A stretch of DNA of 64,000 bases, from contig OZ059895.1 in NCBI GenBank assembly GCA_964057225.1, positions 8,370,001-8,434,000 of the forward strand, given 5' to 3'. Both the position numbers and the translations under genes were made by a program. This document shows positions 1-13,500 of the stretch, piece by piece (the stretch's first letter is position 1; each line of letters opens with the position of its first letter). Under the pieces are notes generated by a model that worked only from the letters and a program-made list of their open reading frames with translations, was not told the DNA's origin and did not search any database. The stretch is from Auanema rhodensis. Taxonomy: Eukaryota; Nematoda; Chromadorea; Rhabditida; Rhabditidae.

Positions 1-3000
1 ATAATCCTAAAAACTATTACCATTAAAATTAATAAGAATCAAAGAAATTACCACTCGATTTAGCAATACAAATTGCAGTTTCGAGTTTATCTCCTGTAAG
101 CATCCATATCTTAATTCCAGCATTTCTGAGTAATTCCAAAGATGTTGTTACTTGATCCTACAAAAAAAAATTAAAGTCATCAAATGCTTCAAATATCTAC
201 CTGAAGACGATCTTCGACACCAGTAAGACATAAGAGCTGAAGATCCTTTTCCAATAAGCGGTTAACAACACTAGCCATACTTGCTGTACGATCCGAAATC
301 GACATCTATTTTGAAAAAATGTAAATAAATTTGAGAAAAAATTACATACTTTAGCGGTATGATAAGCTCTGTCAAATTGTTCAAGTTCGGCAAGAGATAA
401 GACTTTTTTGGCAACTACCAATGTTCTTAATCCTGAATAAATATAAATTTTGATGATCGTGATCATGATCGAAATATTCGAACCTTCACGAGCCATATTA
501 CTGCATTCCTCTTCCAACCAATCATTATATTGGACCATACCAGCCATAACTGTATCTGCTCCCTTCATCAGAAGAGAAATTTCATCTGTGGTTTCATCCT
601 TAATAATAATACCCATTCGTTTCGTTTCGCTAGTAAATGGGAAAAGATGTAAAATCTAAAAAAATGAGAATCATAAGCAAGTTTAAAATCAAATAATAAC
701 CTGGAATTGTTTTCTTTGTCCATTAGCAAGTTGTACTTGAATCAAGTGTAGGTCTCTACTGGCCAATCGAACGCCAACGGTTTCAGTCCAACGAACGAGA
801 GCAACCTCATCAGGACTAGCAGCTTGGTATGAAACACTTCCACCCTCCATAATAGGAGTTACATTGTGACACAAAGCAATTGCTTCAACAGCAGTCTGCA
901 GTTTAGCAGAAAATGAATGTCTTGAATAGAGCCAAAGTTAATACTCAAATTTAAAATTTAAACTACTTAGCCAATTTCCCAGCATAAGCGCTTGCAACAT
1001 GTTGAGCAACTTCTTCAAAAGCATCAGAACTGAATGCCACTGTTCCAAGATGAATCTAAAAAAATAACTTGTTTCCGAAAGAGCAACAGAACTTACCTTT
1101 TTAAAGTGCATCTCATTTTTGGTTAACGTTCCAGTTTTGTCCGATAATAAAAACGATATTCTTCCTAATTCCTCAGGTATAGTTGAAGACCGTACCACCG
1201 TCTCCGGTATATTCTTATCTCTGCCAATTTGCCAGGAGAAAAACAACTTCAAACAAAAAAATTATAAACAAATAAAAACTGAGAACAAACTTTAGCCATA
1301 TCCAAATTTACACGAAGAGAAATAGGAATAATATAGGAGAATAAGAGAATGAAACGCATCAAGTATCGGTACCAATTTTGATCAATTCCTTTCATAACTA
1401 CCATTACAGAAGCAAGAACCATGACGAACAAGAACAATAATTTAGTTAAGTTATTAACCTTTAAATAACAAAAAATAGAAAAACAACAAAAAATTAATTT
1501 ACCTCTAAGTCCAGGAGGCCAACTTTACTTTCTGGCAAGGTAGTATTCATTACAGATCGAGTTTCACGGCCAGTATATACAACAATTCCAAGAGCAGTTC
1601 CGCTGGCCAAAACAGTATTGGACCATAGCACATTCTCAACATTCAAACTTCCATCTTGGATCTGGTCATCGTCAGAGGTAACTTTAAAAGTTCCAACGAA
1701 GGCATGAATATCCTTTTGTGGCTTTTCCGCATAAATCTCGCAATTGACTTCCATTAATTCCTATAAGCAAAAACAAAAATATTAATAATCTGCAGATTGT
1801 AAGCTTACAGCTTCAGTATTAAGATGTTGTGTATAAGGTACAGCAACTCGAAGTTTCCAATCTGTTTCTCCATCAAGCTGATCAGTACGAATAAAACACG
1901 CGCCCTAAAATAATAGAGCAATATGAAATGTTGATATATCTTCAATAATATTTCTTGTTTATTTAGCAAATTTCTCCTCTTTTTTTTTGCCCAAGCGCTC
2001 ATTGATCTTTTCGATGAGGAAGAAAATAAAAACGGAACAAAATCGTTCCTCAATCATTTTTCATTTTTCATGTTTCAGGTTACGGTTGCATTCGAGGTAA
2101 ATACATTCTTGAAGCCCATTTATATTGTTAAAAAAGAAAAAAATTGTATAAAACTTGCCTGTCTTTCTGTGGTTCGAAGCAAAACAACATCGGCAGGTAC
2201 ACGTCTATCTTTATGAATCACAATCACGTCACCAACTTTGATGTCACTAACATACCCAATTATAAAGGAATTTTGAAGAGAAAACTCACCAGCTTTTAAC
2301 TTCGACTCTTGTGCCATCTCTAGTTAGTTTTTCATATTTTTCTCCGTTGAGCTCCTTATCACGAAGAAATCGAACAAAATCATCAAGTGCTTCACGAATC
2401 AATGTAATAGTTAGAACAAATCCCTAAAATTTTATGTGATACAGAGTGTGAATATAAAATACTCACCAACGGACCCCAATATGTTATAGGAGCACCAATT
2501 TGTATAGCAGGAATAAATTGACTACATGCCATTAATAAGAAATATAGATTTAAGAAAAATTTAAATTGTTGAAAAAGGACCTAGGAAACAGGAAAATATT
2601 TATAATGAAGTAAAGGGTTTACTTACTAAGGGCACAAAACTGAATATACTGTATTTTTGATTGCATACTGTGTTAGGAGGAAAAGCTGTATCTTCTGCAA
2701 CGGGCCCGTAACCTATACGAACTGTTCGGGAATGCAATATTCTTCGACGTCCAAAGAGATTTCTGCAGCATCTAGGTGATAACAGTAAGACTAACTTAAA
2801 TTTTTCAGAACAAAAATGATAAAAATCAGCATAGAACTCACGATGACCCATTTAACCCTAATGTGTGTATGGTTACCGAAGATTTGAGACTTGCTGTTCG
2901 ATTTCGCAAATCTTCCAACCGAACATCACTACCCATTCCGCGACTTCACATTAACCCACAACTACTAAGTTTTGATTAGGACAAGAGGCAAAAGCGAACA

Positions 3001-4342
3001 AGATCAGTCGAAAATTCCACAAATAAAACGAAACGGAATAAGAATGCTAATAAAAAATCGATATTAATGCATATTCTAGGACGCATGATGAGATAAAGAC
3101 TCGCGGATTTTAACAAGAGTTGTGTGGAGAAAACAAATCAATAGAAATTGCATATCGATTTCCTACTCTATTTCAATCTGAACGAAAAGTAGCTGAAGAA
3201 AAGGGAAGTATGTCGCATTTATGCATTCATCTCTCATTGTGGACAGGAGTTTCGCAGAAAAAACCTTGAGAACAGAGTGAGAGAGACAGGTACGGGGCCA
3301 AGTACAGTTACGGATCGATGCGACCCAGCATTGTTATGCGCCATTGGCAGTGCTGAACTCGTCGTACGACGACATCGATGAATGTTATAACTGCGAGAGA
3401 ACAGAGAATATACATGTAAAATAGGTGAATTTCATGAATCAAAAGCAATGGAATTCACTTAGAATAAAAGCGCATTCAATACATAGTGCATTAGCTATTT
3501 GTATACATGGATTATGAATTGAAATTGAATTGATATAGATCTCGTGGGTATATATTTAGCGCTGTCGCACCATAGTTACGGAAACGCACATGAATAAAGA
3601 GGGGTCTATAAGCACTAATGTTTTAATTTGACGAAACAATGCGTATAAAAAATGACGAAAACACATAATATAGCCTAATATAGTTAATTAGAAACTATCG
3701 CATATTAGGAAAGAAAATAATAGAGCTAATAATAGTATTTGACAGCTGTCCGTCACATTCTTATACATTCATAATCATTGCTGTCGTCATCGTTACCACG
3801 GACTGATGACTGAAGAACAAGAAGACAACGACGACCAAGAAGAGTTTAACCCGTCACTGTGTTGTCGTTAGATGGCCACTACCACCACCAACATCAGACA
3901 TACACAGGGAGAGAAAAAGAAGGTGAACCAAAAAGAAAGAGAAACAGACGATGGTTTGATAGCCACGCAAAATAAAAGAGAAAAGGAAAGCAAACACATC
4001 CGCGCATTACACACTTCCCGTTCCCACTCTTCTCTTCCTCTTCGTACCGCACTAGCACCTCGAGTGGATCTTCCCGTTACTCAATTTTCCATACCAATTG
4101 ATATATTTAATCGAACTTACTTGGTCATACTGAAAGTACTTGATGAACGTGATGAAACTGATGGAAGTAAATACACGTCGTCAGATCCATCAACAGCAGC
4201 CTAAAATGAACAATGTCCAAACAGCTCCCGTATTTAATGGTATATAATTGCACCATTCACTAACCTCGGAGTCTGTCATTGGCAAAAGACGACTGGCTTC
4301 GTCTGCCTCTTCTTGGCAACTTGCCAGTCGGCTGTATCGCAT
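1..4342 (-). CDS. tat-5: Class P4 phospholipid flippase, TAT-5/ATP9A-B type (3' part off window)
   Basis: P4-type ATPase expected to move aminophospholipids to the cytosolic leaflet of endosomal/Golgi and plasma membranes; C. elegans TAT-5 limits extracellular vesicle release. Visible in order: an N-terminal cytosolic region, the NQKY segment before TM1 (about 2650), TM1-2 (2463-2577), actuator DGET (about 1880), the EVNC region before TM3 (about 1500), PISLRVNLD after TM4 (about 1300), the phosphorylation motif DKTGTLT (about 1121-1141), nucleotide-binding KGAD and the diagnostic [10 protein letters not shown] (about 515-560), and LTGDKLETA (about 70-105). The hinge GDGxND and TM5-10 lie beyond base 1. 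The residue pattern fits ATP9/TAT-5 and not the TAT-1 group. The first two exons (4265-4342, 4121-4200) are joined by phase to exon 3 (2842-2943) across a 1.2 kb intron; translation could instead begin at 2936. An in-frame TAA lies four codons before the distal ATG. Family call firm, 5' end moderate. Confidence 0.9.
1905..2158 (-). other. Non-canonical GC-AG intron in the flippase gene
   Basis: The exon coding [15 protein letters not shown] ends CAG and is followed by GCAAGT, not GT. The next exon starts in phase 0 with [14 protein letters not shown] after TTTTAG. The joined protein matches the ATP9 family without gap or insertion. The nearest alternative GT, four bases on, breaks the frame. 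AG|GCAAGT is the known strong form of a GC donor. At 254 bp it is also about five times the usual intron length of this window. Confidence 0.75.
2944..4120 (-). other. Long intron / probable internal promoter of the flippase gene
   Basis: A 1.18 kb stretch with no supported coding exon, against about 50 bp for most introns here. It holds a more GC-rich block at about 3280-3380 and an ATG at 2936 in the exon just downstream, so it may contain a second promoter for a shorter isoform. A 110-codon plus-strand reading frame at 3872-4204 overlaps the minus-strand distal exons and is not supported. Confidence 0.4.
4121..4342 (-). other. tat-5: Distal first coding exons of the flippase gene, with acidic dileucine signal
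   Basis: Two short open segments, 4265-4342 (starts ATG, ends at a GTTAGT donor) and 4121-4200 (after TTTTAG, ends at GTAAGT), read as one frame and leave a phase-2 end that fits the exon at 2842-2943 with no stop. The first encodes [12 protein letters not shown], which holds the pattern ExxxLL, a classical adaptor-binding sorting signal. ATP9-type flippases act on endosomal and Golgi membranes, so the signal makes sense, but this is inference. The acceptor used at 2944-2945 has a weak pyrimidine tract, so the link could be wrong and the exons could belong to an alternative isoform. Confidence 0.5.
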
Positions 4343-4519
4343 ACGCTGAGCCACTTATGTGGCTACAAACTGATAACATAACAAAATAAACAAACTAAAC
4401 GAAAGCAAAGTATATAGTAAGCTGAAGAAAACAGCTAATAACAATAATCAAGACCAAAATTATATATACCTCTCTTCATCAGTTAAATAAAAAACCGCGT
4501 TTAACACAAAATATATAAA

Positions 4520-6447
4520 TTATACAAGAGAAACTAAGCCTACGCCTATGAAGGACCCGACAAATGCTGATAAAACGCATGCCAAGTTGATAATGCTTCC
4601 GGAGACTTCACCACAATCAGCATCCACAGAACTAAAATAGTAGAAACTGAGAAAAATATAAAGAATGTTTAGACGAACCTTGATACTTGATCAACGGCAA
4701 CCGAAAATGTAAGCCCGTGAGATATCCCGAAGAATATAATAATTAGAAGAAATACACCATCATATGGTAATAAAGTTGGTGTATGATACCGGGGTTCTAT
4801 ATTACATATAATGATTAGAGGAATAAATATAATTCGCATAAAACAGAAAATGGTCAACCATTTAGTAGTCTAAAAATATGAAACTTAAAGACGAGAATGA
4901 TCAAAACTTCAAACCAATTTGGTCATGCTGCCTAGGCAACGTCCACATGCATCACCAATATTAAAGGCTAAAAAACAGCAAATAGAAGAGAAGTACCCTA
5001 AATAATTAATGATAAATAAAGAACTTTCAAGAAAAAAACCTATCCAAACCATATTGTGGGAAACGGATTTTACCAAGCTTGCAATAGCTGGAAAAGCCGA
5101 CAGTGATACTATTAGGGTAAGCATGACACATATTAACGGATTTTTACTCTTAAAAATAAAACATTTTATTCAAAAAAAGCAAGAAATTAAACCTGTGAAA
5201 ATGCTCTTTTATAAACTTCTTTTTCTGATGTAGAAGAACCATTAAACTCTTCAGATTCACCGTCCACCTCGTTGTGGAGTAATGAGTCAGTATCGCTTTG
5301 AGAGCTGCAATGTGAAACGATGAGTCACTGATTCCCAGAACAAACGCATACTCAGTCAAATTCAAAGATTTAGCTTTAAAATTAACAAAGTTATAGAAGC
5401 CAATACTTAATATAGTCCATGTTGTAGCTATTAGAAAGTATGCTCGGCCATTCCAAACTAAGTCCGAGGTAGCGAGCTAGAATTAAAGTTTAGAAAAATA
5501 AAATTTTTTAATTATATAAACTATTCTCAGAGGGAAAAATTTAAATATTATGTTTGAGATATTCAATGTACAGAAAATTAGAGAATAGTCCGGAAAAAAC
5601 TATAAATTAAGAATGGTTAGTTACAATTTTCAAAACTTCTTATAAAACTTGATTCAAAAAAAAACAAATATAAACATAATTTTTGTTTAAAACGTCATTC
5701 TCTAAGTTTATGAAATACTGTAAATCAAATTAATTCAACTTACTTGACATATTATACTTAACACAGCTGCAAAAATTCCACCGGCAGATTGACCCATCAA
5801 AACTGCTTTGAGCTGAAACATTACGGTATTTTAAACTGTACTATAGGAAAGTATTACATTTCCAGGAGGGAATGCACTAACAAGCCCCATAATTCCTCCT
5901 CCTATCAATCCCAAAGAGCCGAAACTAGCCAAGGAAGCCAGAACTAGCGATAGATAGAAGAATTCTTCCTGAGCTGAAAAAAATAAGTTGAAACATTAAA
6001 TTTTCATTGTAAAACTCACAATCATCAGTATCAATATAAGTATATATGATAGTTGGAATCAAGGATATGATAACAATGATATGCCCTAGATGAACGCGAA
6101 AGTTGTTAGACAACATAAAAAAAATAAATATATCTTTTAATAAATAAGAACAAACTTTGTAGTTAAAAATAAATTAAATGCGGCTCCAAAAATACAAGCG
6201 ATTCCTCCAAATAGAGTTAAGTATCCTTCAAATTGTCGTTGAAGAATAGTCTCTCCGTGGATAGGTTTGAAGTCTGTTTCATTGTAACTGCTTGTATTGT
6301 GAAGTTTATAATAGAAATACTGAAATACATAGATAAATATCCTCGATATATTTAACTTTTTACCTCATGCGCATTCATAAACAGGTTATATGGCAATAAA
6401 GATGTTGTTGAAACAACGAAAAATGATAAAGTTATAAGCCACTGCAT
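4520..6447 (-). CDS. Equilibrative nucleoside transporter (SLC29/ENT family)
   Basis: Multi-pass membrane carrier for facilitated movement of nucleosides. The protein begins MQWLITLSFFVVS and reaches LLPYNLFMNAHE, the TM1 proline-asparagine signature of ENTs. A loop with NTS and NET N-glycosylation sequons follows (about 6280). Glycine-rich helices come next, then a hydrophilic central loop rich in Ser/Glu (about 5215-5290). The C-terminal half has the family motifs SLSAFPAI (about 5090) and FNIGDACGR (about 4945), then CNIEPR and the last helices, ending GLVSLV and TAA at 4520-4522. Length of about 400-430 residues suits the family. Introns are mostly about 50 bp, with one of about 270 bp near 5480-5745. 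It starts divergently from the USP5 gene. I cannot say which of the several worm ent genes it matches. Confidence 0.85.
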
Positions 6448-7152
6448 GTTAGTAAATTCAGAAATATATTATTATAAATTATAGAGTGTTGATATTCATA
6501 TTTCCTGGAAAAGAGTGAAAAATTAGGCAATGAGCATGAAATTTTTAATTTGGAAAAATTCGGGACAAGTATAGTAAGGACAGTGAAAGATGAAAAAAAC
6601 TAAAAAAAGGATGAATTTAGGAAAATTAACCATAGAGAGTTGCGAAATTACATGAATCGAGAAATCGGTTCAATAATTGAAGTAATTGTCATTTGTTTAT
6701 ACGTTGCTTCATGAAAAATTGATTACACAAAGGAAATAACTATTGATCAGAAAATAGATAATCAACTTAAAAGCATATAAAAGTATTTTAACATAAAATG
6801 TATGAAGTTATCAAAGTAAAAAGTCAAATCAGCATTTCGCAATGGTTTCCCAGAGAAAATTGCAACCACATATTCAAGGCATTGAAGCAAAGTTGAAGAA
6901 GTTTTTAACTTGTATTTCATCGATGACTAAATAACCTATATCCGTTTCTATTGATTTGTAACCTAGTTAACAAAAGCTAAGTTGTTCAAAATTGAAAAAT
7001 AAACAAATAATTTAAACAATAGTCAGTATTAAAAATTGGAATTGAGGAGAAAACCAATGCAATAGGTTCACGGAAAAATAGGCGGGGCTTACCCTACATC
7101 CCAGAGGCGGCAAAAGACAAGGATATTATTTCTGTCATCATATTTCAAGACT
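6448..7152. promoter_or_regulatory. Divergent intergenic region between the ENT and USP5 genes
   Basis: About 700 bp of AT-rich sequence between the two divergent start codons. It must hold both promoters. I see no further exon, RNA gene or repeat. The sequence ATTTCAAG lies just before the USP5 ATG and could be a trans-splice acceptor. Confidence 0.5.
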
Positions 7153-10100
7153 ATGGCTGCTTCTAAAAACTACGAAACTATATGCCCGTCTGAGTTTGGA
7201 AAAAATGTGGAAAGTTCATCCTATAAAGTTCCTAATCATTTAACTAAAGTTTATAAAGATGAATGCATATATTGCTTTCATACTCCATTCTTCGATGGTA
7301 TGGCAGTTTCTTGTAAAAGTTTACTACAATACTGTTTCAGGCGGGCTCTATGTTTGTCTGAAGACTTTCTACTGTTTCTGCTCTAGACATGTCACCGATT
7401 TTAGTTCTCGTACGGGAAACAAATTATTTGTTCAAATTGAAAGCAAAAAGGTGATGACATTGATTTTTTTTATAATTACTGGAATTTCCTCGTATTATAG
7501 GTTTATGTATCGATGGATACTGATGATACTGGTGAACCAAAAGACAAAATTACTCGTTTAGCAATTAATTTGGATAATGGATTTGATTCACAAAAGTATT
7601 TTTACATTATTAAGTTTTTTTCTTTAATTCGATAATTGAAGATTCGAATTGGAAGATTCCTATCATCTTGTTCTTCTTCCAAGTATCAACTGTCGCACTT
7701 CTGTGAATGAATCTTTAGGAGCTGATTTATACAAGTAAGGTTTCAAAATAAATAAAGTGTTTTTGACTTCTAACTGTTAGGACTGCAAGCTATGTTGTAT
7801 CCGCTATGAGTGCCGAAAGGCTAGAAATGCTAGCCAGCGCTAGCAATGCTTGGGATGGAGAGGTTTTATTCAATAAGTAATGGATAACAATATATACTAT
7901 TTAGGAACGTCAAATAACTAAGCATGCCGATATCACGCAGCACTCCAATGGTAAAAAGGTAAGCTAAAGCCCATTTTATTAATACTGATTAGAAACAGAT
8001 TCCATATTCGGGCTGGAAATGTGAAGCCGAAGGTTGTGATCTTATGGAAAACTTATGGCTCAATCTGGTTGATGGTGCTATTCGTTGTGGAAGATCTCAG
8101 TTTATCTCTGAAGGAACAAAAAGTAAAGGAAACAACCATATGAAGCAATACTATGACTCTACCGGGTATTTTGGATATTCTTAATAGTCTATAGATTGAT
8201 TAATGTTTTGAAGGCTTCCTTTAGTTGTAAAACTTGGAACTATTCTTAAAGATGGGACCGGTGATGTTTACAGGTTTGCGATATATATATATATATATAT
8301 GTGCTTCAATCATGATCTATCTTTTCAGTTACGATGAAGATGATGCGGTAATTGATCCAAATCTTAGCAAGCATCTGGCTCACTTTGGACTTGATGTTGC
8401 TCAGCTGGAAAAAACCGAGAAAAGCACATTAGAAATGGAGCTAGATATGAACCAGAAGCGAGTACTCACTATATAAAATGTTATTAAATGAGGTGTTTAG
8501 ATGGGAATGGGCCAAATGTCAAGAAGATGGTGTTCAGTTAGAAAGTATTTTTGGTAGCGGCTATACGGGTCTTATTAATATTGGTAGCAGTTGTTACATG
8601 AATTCGGTAATGCTTGCCTTACCTTGATTTCAACTTTTTTTTTCCAGGTTCTTCAAGCTCTCTTGATGGTTCCTTCGTTCCAAAGGCGATTTGTGAAAGA
8701 AGCCGCTTCTACACTTTTTTCTATAGAACCATCCAAAGTTTTGAATCCTTACTTTAATTATGTAATTTCATAATTTAGATTACCTCTGACTTCAATGCTC
8801 AATTCACAAAATTGTTCTCCAGTATGATGAGTGGTGATTACGCTATAGTATGTGCCTAAAATATATGCTTAGTCAGTGAAACTATAACTTACAGGAAAAT
8901 TCAACCCACAATGGAATATCTCCAAAAGTTTTCAAACGGATTGTGGCTGGAAACCATTCTGAATTTAGTACTGCACGCCAACAAGATGCTGAGGAATACA
9001 TCAGGTATCCTTTTGATTCATCATGTCGTGTTAGATCCACAATGTTCTAGATTCGTGTTTGATCGTATCTCATCTCATACGTCTGCCGAACAGGAAGATC
9101 CCACTATGTCTTTCAAGTATGCTTCGGACATGATATCTAGGTTTTATGAACATTTTTAGATTTTTGATTGAGACTCGTTTCGAAGATCTCTCTTCCGGAT
9201 GCGTTCGTTATACCGATAAGGATGAGTTCGTTTTTGGTCTTCCAGTTCGAAAGGTAGGGTATTAAAAATTTATATTACAACTTATTTGTGGTTCAGGAAC
9301 ATTTGTCACCTCACAGTGATGCTGAAAATGAAGGCCGTTTCAAAACTCAATTAAGCAGATTAATCGAATCTGAGCTTGCTCCAAGTGTAATTGAGGTAAA
9401 TTATCATTCCTCCTCTTTACTATTTAACAAGTTCAGGGTTTCACTTCACCTGTAACTTTGGAACAAAAAGGAGCTACAAACACTGTGAGGTTCAAATCTT
9501 TCCCGGATTTCCTTCTTTTGGCTGTTCAAAGATTCTACTTTACCGAGAATTATACACCTAAGAAGTACGATGTAGATGTAGAAGTAGAAGACGAACTTGA
9601 TTTGTCTGCTTTCCGAGCCACGGGAAAAAAGGACAGTGAATCCCTACTTCCTGATATAGCAGATGAGCCTGTTAAAGCTGAATTGCCTCCATATAGTAAT
9701 ACCGTTGTAGACCAGGTTTACTTGTATTGCATTTTTTATACCTTCTTTTTTTTTAGCTCAAGCAGATGGGATTTTCTGGAAATGCATCTATTAAAGCAGC
9801 TATTCAAGTTCATCCTTCTGGAAATGCTGAGGTCGCTTTGGAATGGCTCATGACTCAACTCGATGATCCTAACTTAAATGACGAGCCACAAGCTGTTATT
9901 AGGCCAACAACAAATAAAGTTTCAGCACTTGAAAGACCATGCGTTCAAGAACTTATGAACTTTGGTTAGTTTTCTATAATAATTCCTCTTGAGCTCTTAT
10001 GTCTTTAAGGCTTTACGGCTCATCAAGCTTGTTATGCTTTCGAGAAGTTCCCGGACCCTAACGCTGCTGCTGAATGGCTTTTCGAACATGCCGACGAGGT

Positions 10101-10427
10101 AAGGGCCTTTCGTATTGATTCCAATTTCTGAGTTTTTAAGGTCCCCCCGCCTCAAGATGATGTTCCCATGGAGCCTGCTAAACCAAGAGATATAATTGAT
10201 GGAGAAGGAAAATATAGGCTCATTGGATTAATCAGTCATATGGGAAATAGTCCTCAATCCGGTCATTATGTTGTGCACTTATTAAAGGACGGAAAATGGG
10301 TAACAGCATAATTAAAAATAATATTTGTGAAACTAAATTTTAGATTCTTATCAACGATGAAAAGGTTGCGGTATCTCAAAATCCTCCAAAACAACTGGCT
10401 TATCTCTACCTCTACCAAAGAATTTGA
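7153..10427 (+). CDS. usp-5: Ubiquitin carboxyl-terminal hydrolase 5 (isopeptidase T)
   Basis: Deubiquitinase that disassembles unanchored polyubiquitin chains in the cytosol and nucleus. Domains in order: an N-terminal variant UBP finger (VYKDECIYCF, then GGLYVCLKTF, about 7245-7400); the ubiquitin-tail-binding ZnF-UBP (GWKCEAEGCDLMENLWLNL with CGR and GNNH, about 8010-8150) followed by VVKLGTI and YSYDEDD; the catalytic Cys box GLINIGSSCYMNSVLQALL (about 8568-8665, split by an intron after NS); two UBA domains (about 9760-9860 and 9940-10100); and the His box ISHMGNSPQSGHYVVHLL (about 10230-10285), ending in YLYQRI and TGA. All catalytic residues are present. About 19 short introns. The start at 7153 is chosen because VYKDEC follows in frame and no earlier ATG fits. 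It converges with the ZFR gene, 131 bp away. Confidence 0.93.
8281..8300. repeat. (TA)n microsatellite in a USP5 intron
   Basis: Ten uninterrupted AT units inside the intron that follows the exon coding VVKLGTILKDGTGDVY. Confidence 0.85.
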
Positions 10428-10558
10428 AATGTTTTTAAAAATACAATTTGTTTTTTTAACTATTTATTAAACTGTTAGTAACAGTCATTATATAAATTAT
10501 GCAAATTGAGATAGCAAACAATAACAAAATTACAAAATAGATACAGCTCATCTCGAGT

Positions 10559-13500
10559 TTAATTGACTTCCATTTTTACGATTACATCTTCGCCTCCCTT
10601 TTTATCCTTTTTTATTTCTGTAAAAAAAATGCAATCAATGAATAAATACGGCTACTTACCTTCTTCCTTTTTATCATTATCTAGGGGACGCTTCCGGTCC
10701 ATAAGAGGTGGGCGAACATCTGGCAAACGTTCAATTCCCAAAACTTTGTATATTTGATTAAATGCCACAAAACGAAGAGCTTGTTGGGCATATGCGGTAA
10801 TAGAATCCCGTTCAGTTAATGACAGATTACTCAGAGCATCAACTTTCTCCTTTTCACATGGATCTAGAAGTCCCGGGCCACCTAATGAAGTTCACTTCAG
10901 CTTATTAGGATTTTGTAAAACTTACAAGGCAGTAATATACCACTGGCGATAGCTTCGAAAACACGACGAAGAGCATCTCCGTTAGATAAAGGAACTAGAG
11001 CACAAGATAGGATATTTTCAACAAGCAATTCGCATATCTATAGAAACTATAAAACTTGAAACTCAAAGAAAACCAAACCCAATCAGTTAAACCACTTAAT
11101 TCGCTATTTCGCATTCTTATATCTCGAAGAATTCTGATGCTGGAGGCACAAGAATGTAGTGAAGCGCACCGAGCCTAAAACATAGATTTAGAAATATAAG
11201 CAATAAACAAAAATGAACAGCAAGACAAATATATAGGCAGTTTTCTACAAACCTGGAACCAATTGGTACGTCTTAGATTGGCCAACGCCTGTAGGCAGAT
11301 ATCCTTGTTGAGGGAGTCGGGAGACCATTCGGCTAAGACTGAACAGACTTGTTGGAAAGATGGTCATAATATTACAATTAAATTTATATAAATTTCTTTG
11401 CATAACTGAATTAATAATCAAATTTCAGAAACATATCTCGCATGACCATCTTTCACTCTCGACTCCCCGTATAAGAACGTTGCTCAAAATCTTGTTGAAT
11501 AACATTCCGTGAACACTTCCAAAGAAAAAGTGGGCAAGAAAAAATATATAAATGTATATCTAAATTGGACTGTATACATCAGTTTGATAGAAAAAAAAAC
11601 GCTCCGAAACTATATTGCTCTAAGAAACTAGACCAACCCCACCTCTACCCGAACTACATTTTAAATATATTAAGAAAACGCAATAAAAAGGGATATCGCA
11701 AAAATAACTAACCTCCTTCTCTAAATGCTCTAGAAGTTAGTACAACCCGACATTTGACATTCAAATTAGTTTTAGTTACAATAAATGAAGATTTCTCAAT
11801 ATCTTCTTCAACAGAGAAGCATCCTTCTTCGCTCTGAAAAAATACGCCAACTAGATAAACAATTTTGTTAAAAAACATACTTCATAATGTTTATGAACTA
11901 ATTGAGTTACTTCCGTTAGAAGATTTTGTGTTGGAATTGTAGAACAAAGTACGGCTAACTCAACTTCTTCGTCGCATTTTAGTAATAGATCTTTGGAAAT
12001 AAGGCCCATTCTCATAAAGCCCATTAAGAGTTTATCCTTTTCCTACAAAAAACATTCTTTAACATCTGAGAATTAAAACTACCTTTTCTCCTTCTTTAAC
12101 AGTTGAGGTTTCATCACCATCACTGCGTGCATTGATAAAGTCAGAAACTGTTTTCAAAGATTTCTCTACGCTAACTACGAGATCTTCTATTTCTTTTCTT
12201 AGATCATCTGTGGGACAAATATCTTGTTCCTTAGCCTGGACATGACGATCATCAGGACTTTCAAAGCGGCGGTCAAATGGCCCGCCGTTAAACCAAGGTC
12301 CGCGAGGTCCAGCCCCATACCAAGAACCTCTGCTAAATACAGCGTTGCGCACTCAAATAGGAAAATGGCAGCCTACCCGAATTGAGCTGCCCTCCCAACG
12401 GGTGTGTTGTTAAATCTATTTCCTCTTCCTCTGTTGGGTTGTGCCTTAACCTCAACCTCAATGTTTGGATCAACCTAAATAGAATTTTAAGAGGATTATC
12501 AACTTAAAACCAAACCTTAATCTTATATTGAAGACGATGTCTCCGTCCTTTAAGATGAATTTCCTTAGCATTGGGATCACTAAATCTACAATCACATAAG
12601 CTACATAGATATTGAACCAATTTTCCTAAAATACAGAAATAAAGCTATGGATGAAATATGTATTTTTTTACCAGTACTATCGCGTTGAGCTTCAATAAAC
12701 TCTTCTCCAACTGGGCGGACATTCTGTTCGGCAGCAATAAGAGCCTGTAAAATGCTGCAATAAGAAAACCACAATATTAAAAATGAAATTAAAGTTATCT
12801 TCAATTTCAAAGAAAATCCATTGTCGTCTTGTGCGTATGCACAAAAAATTTTTATTCAGACTGACCTGCAACTCTTCCGGCTGAGCTTTTACTGCGGACA
12901 CTATAGCTTCTTTGTTAGTCGGTGCAGCCCCCTACAACATAAATCTATAGCATGGAAAGAAAAATGCAAATTATACCTTTTTATTCTCTGTAGTAGTAGT
13001 AGTAGTAGTAGTAGAGCCAGTAGCCGTTGTGTTTGGTGGAGGTGGAATGGTTCCTCCCATTTCCGAAGGAGCTATGATTGTAAGTTCCTGTGTAGGAATT
13101 GGTTTTCCTAATTTCTAAACCAATTGAAGTAATAAAATAAAAGAAAAGTTCACATACTTTGCAAAGTGCTAGAGTTTTTTGATGCTTTGTTCCTCTCACA
13201 TGCGCATTATAAGTATCTTGTCCAGTACAAGTCACATTGCATAAATCACATCGGAAGGAAACTTTACTTTTGGGTAGACTTTGACTGTTTTCCCCCTTAG
13301 CCAAAGCTTCTTTCTTTTTGTGACGTTGACCATCCAAATGTTCTTTATACGTCAATTGTCCAGCACACGAAATTTTGCATATCTTCAAGAAAGGCTAATC
13401 TTATCGATAACGTTGTAAAATCTTACTTCGCAGTAATATTGCTGAGTTTCTCTTCCTTGAGATCCGTTGCCAAAACGCTTTTGTGGAAAGCCAGGTCCTG

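Noticed and set aside
3779-3792. A 14-mer (TGCTGTCGTCATCG) shared with 21756-21769
   Set aside because: Several exact 14-mer matches are expected by chance in 64 kb, and the flanks differ.
3872-4204. 110-codon plus-strand open frame
   Set aside because: Low-complexity composition, overlaps the better supported minus-strand tat-5 distal exons, no recognised homology.
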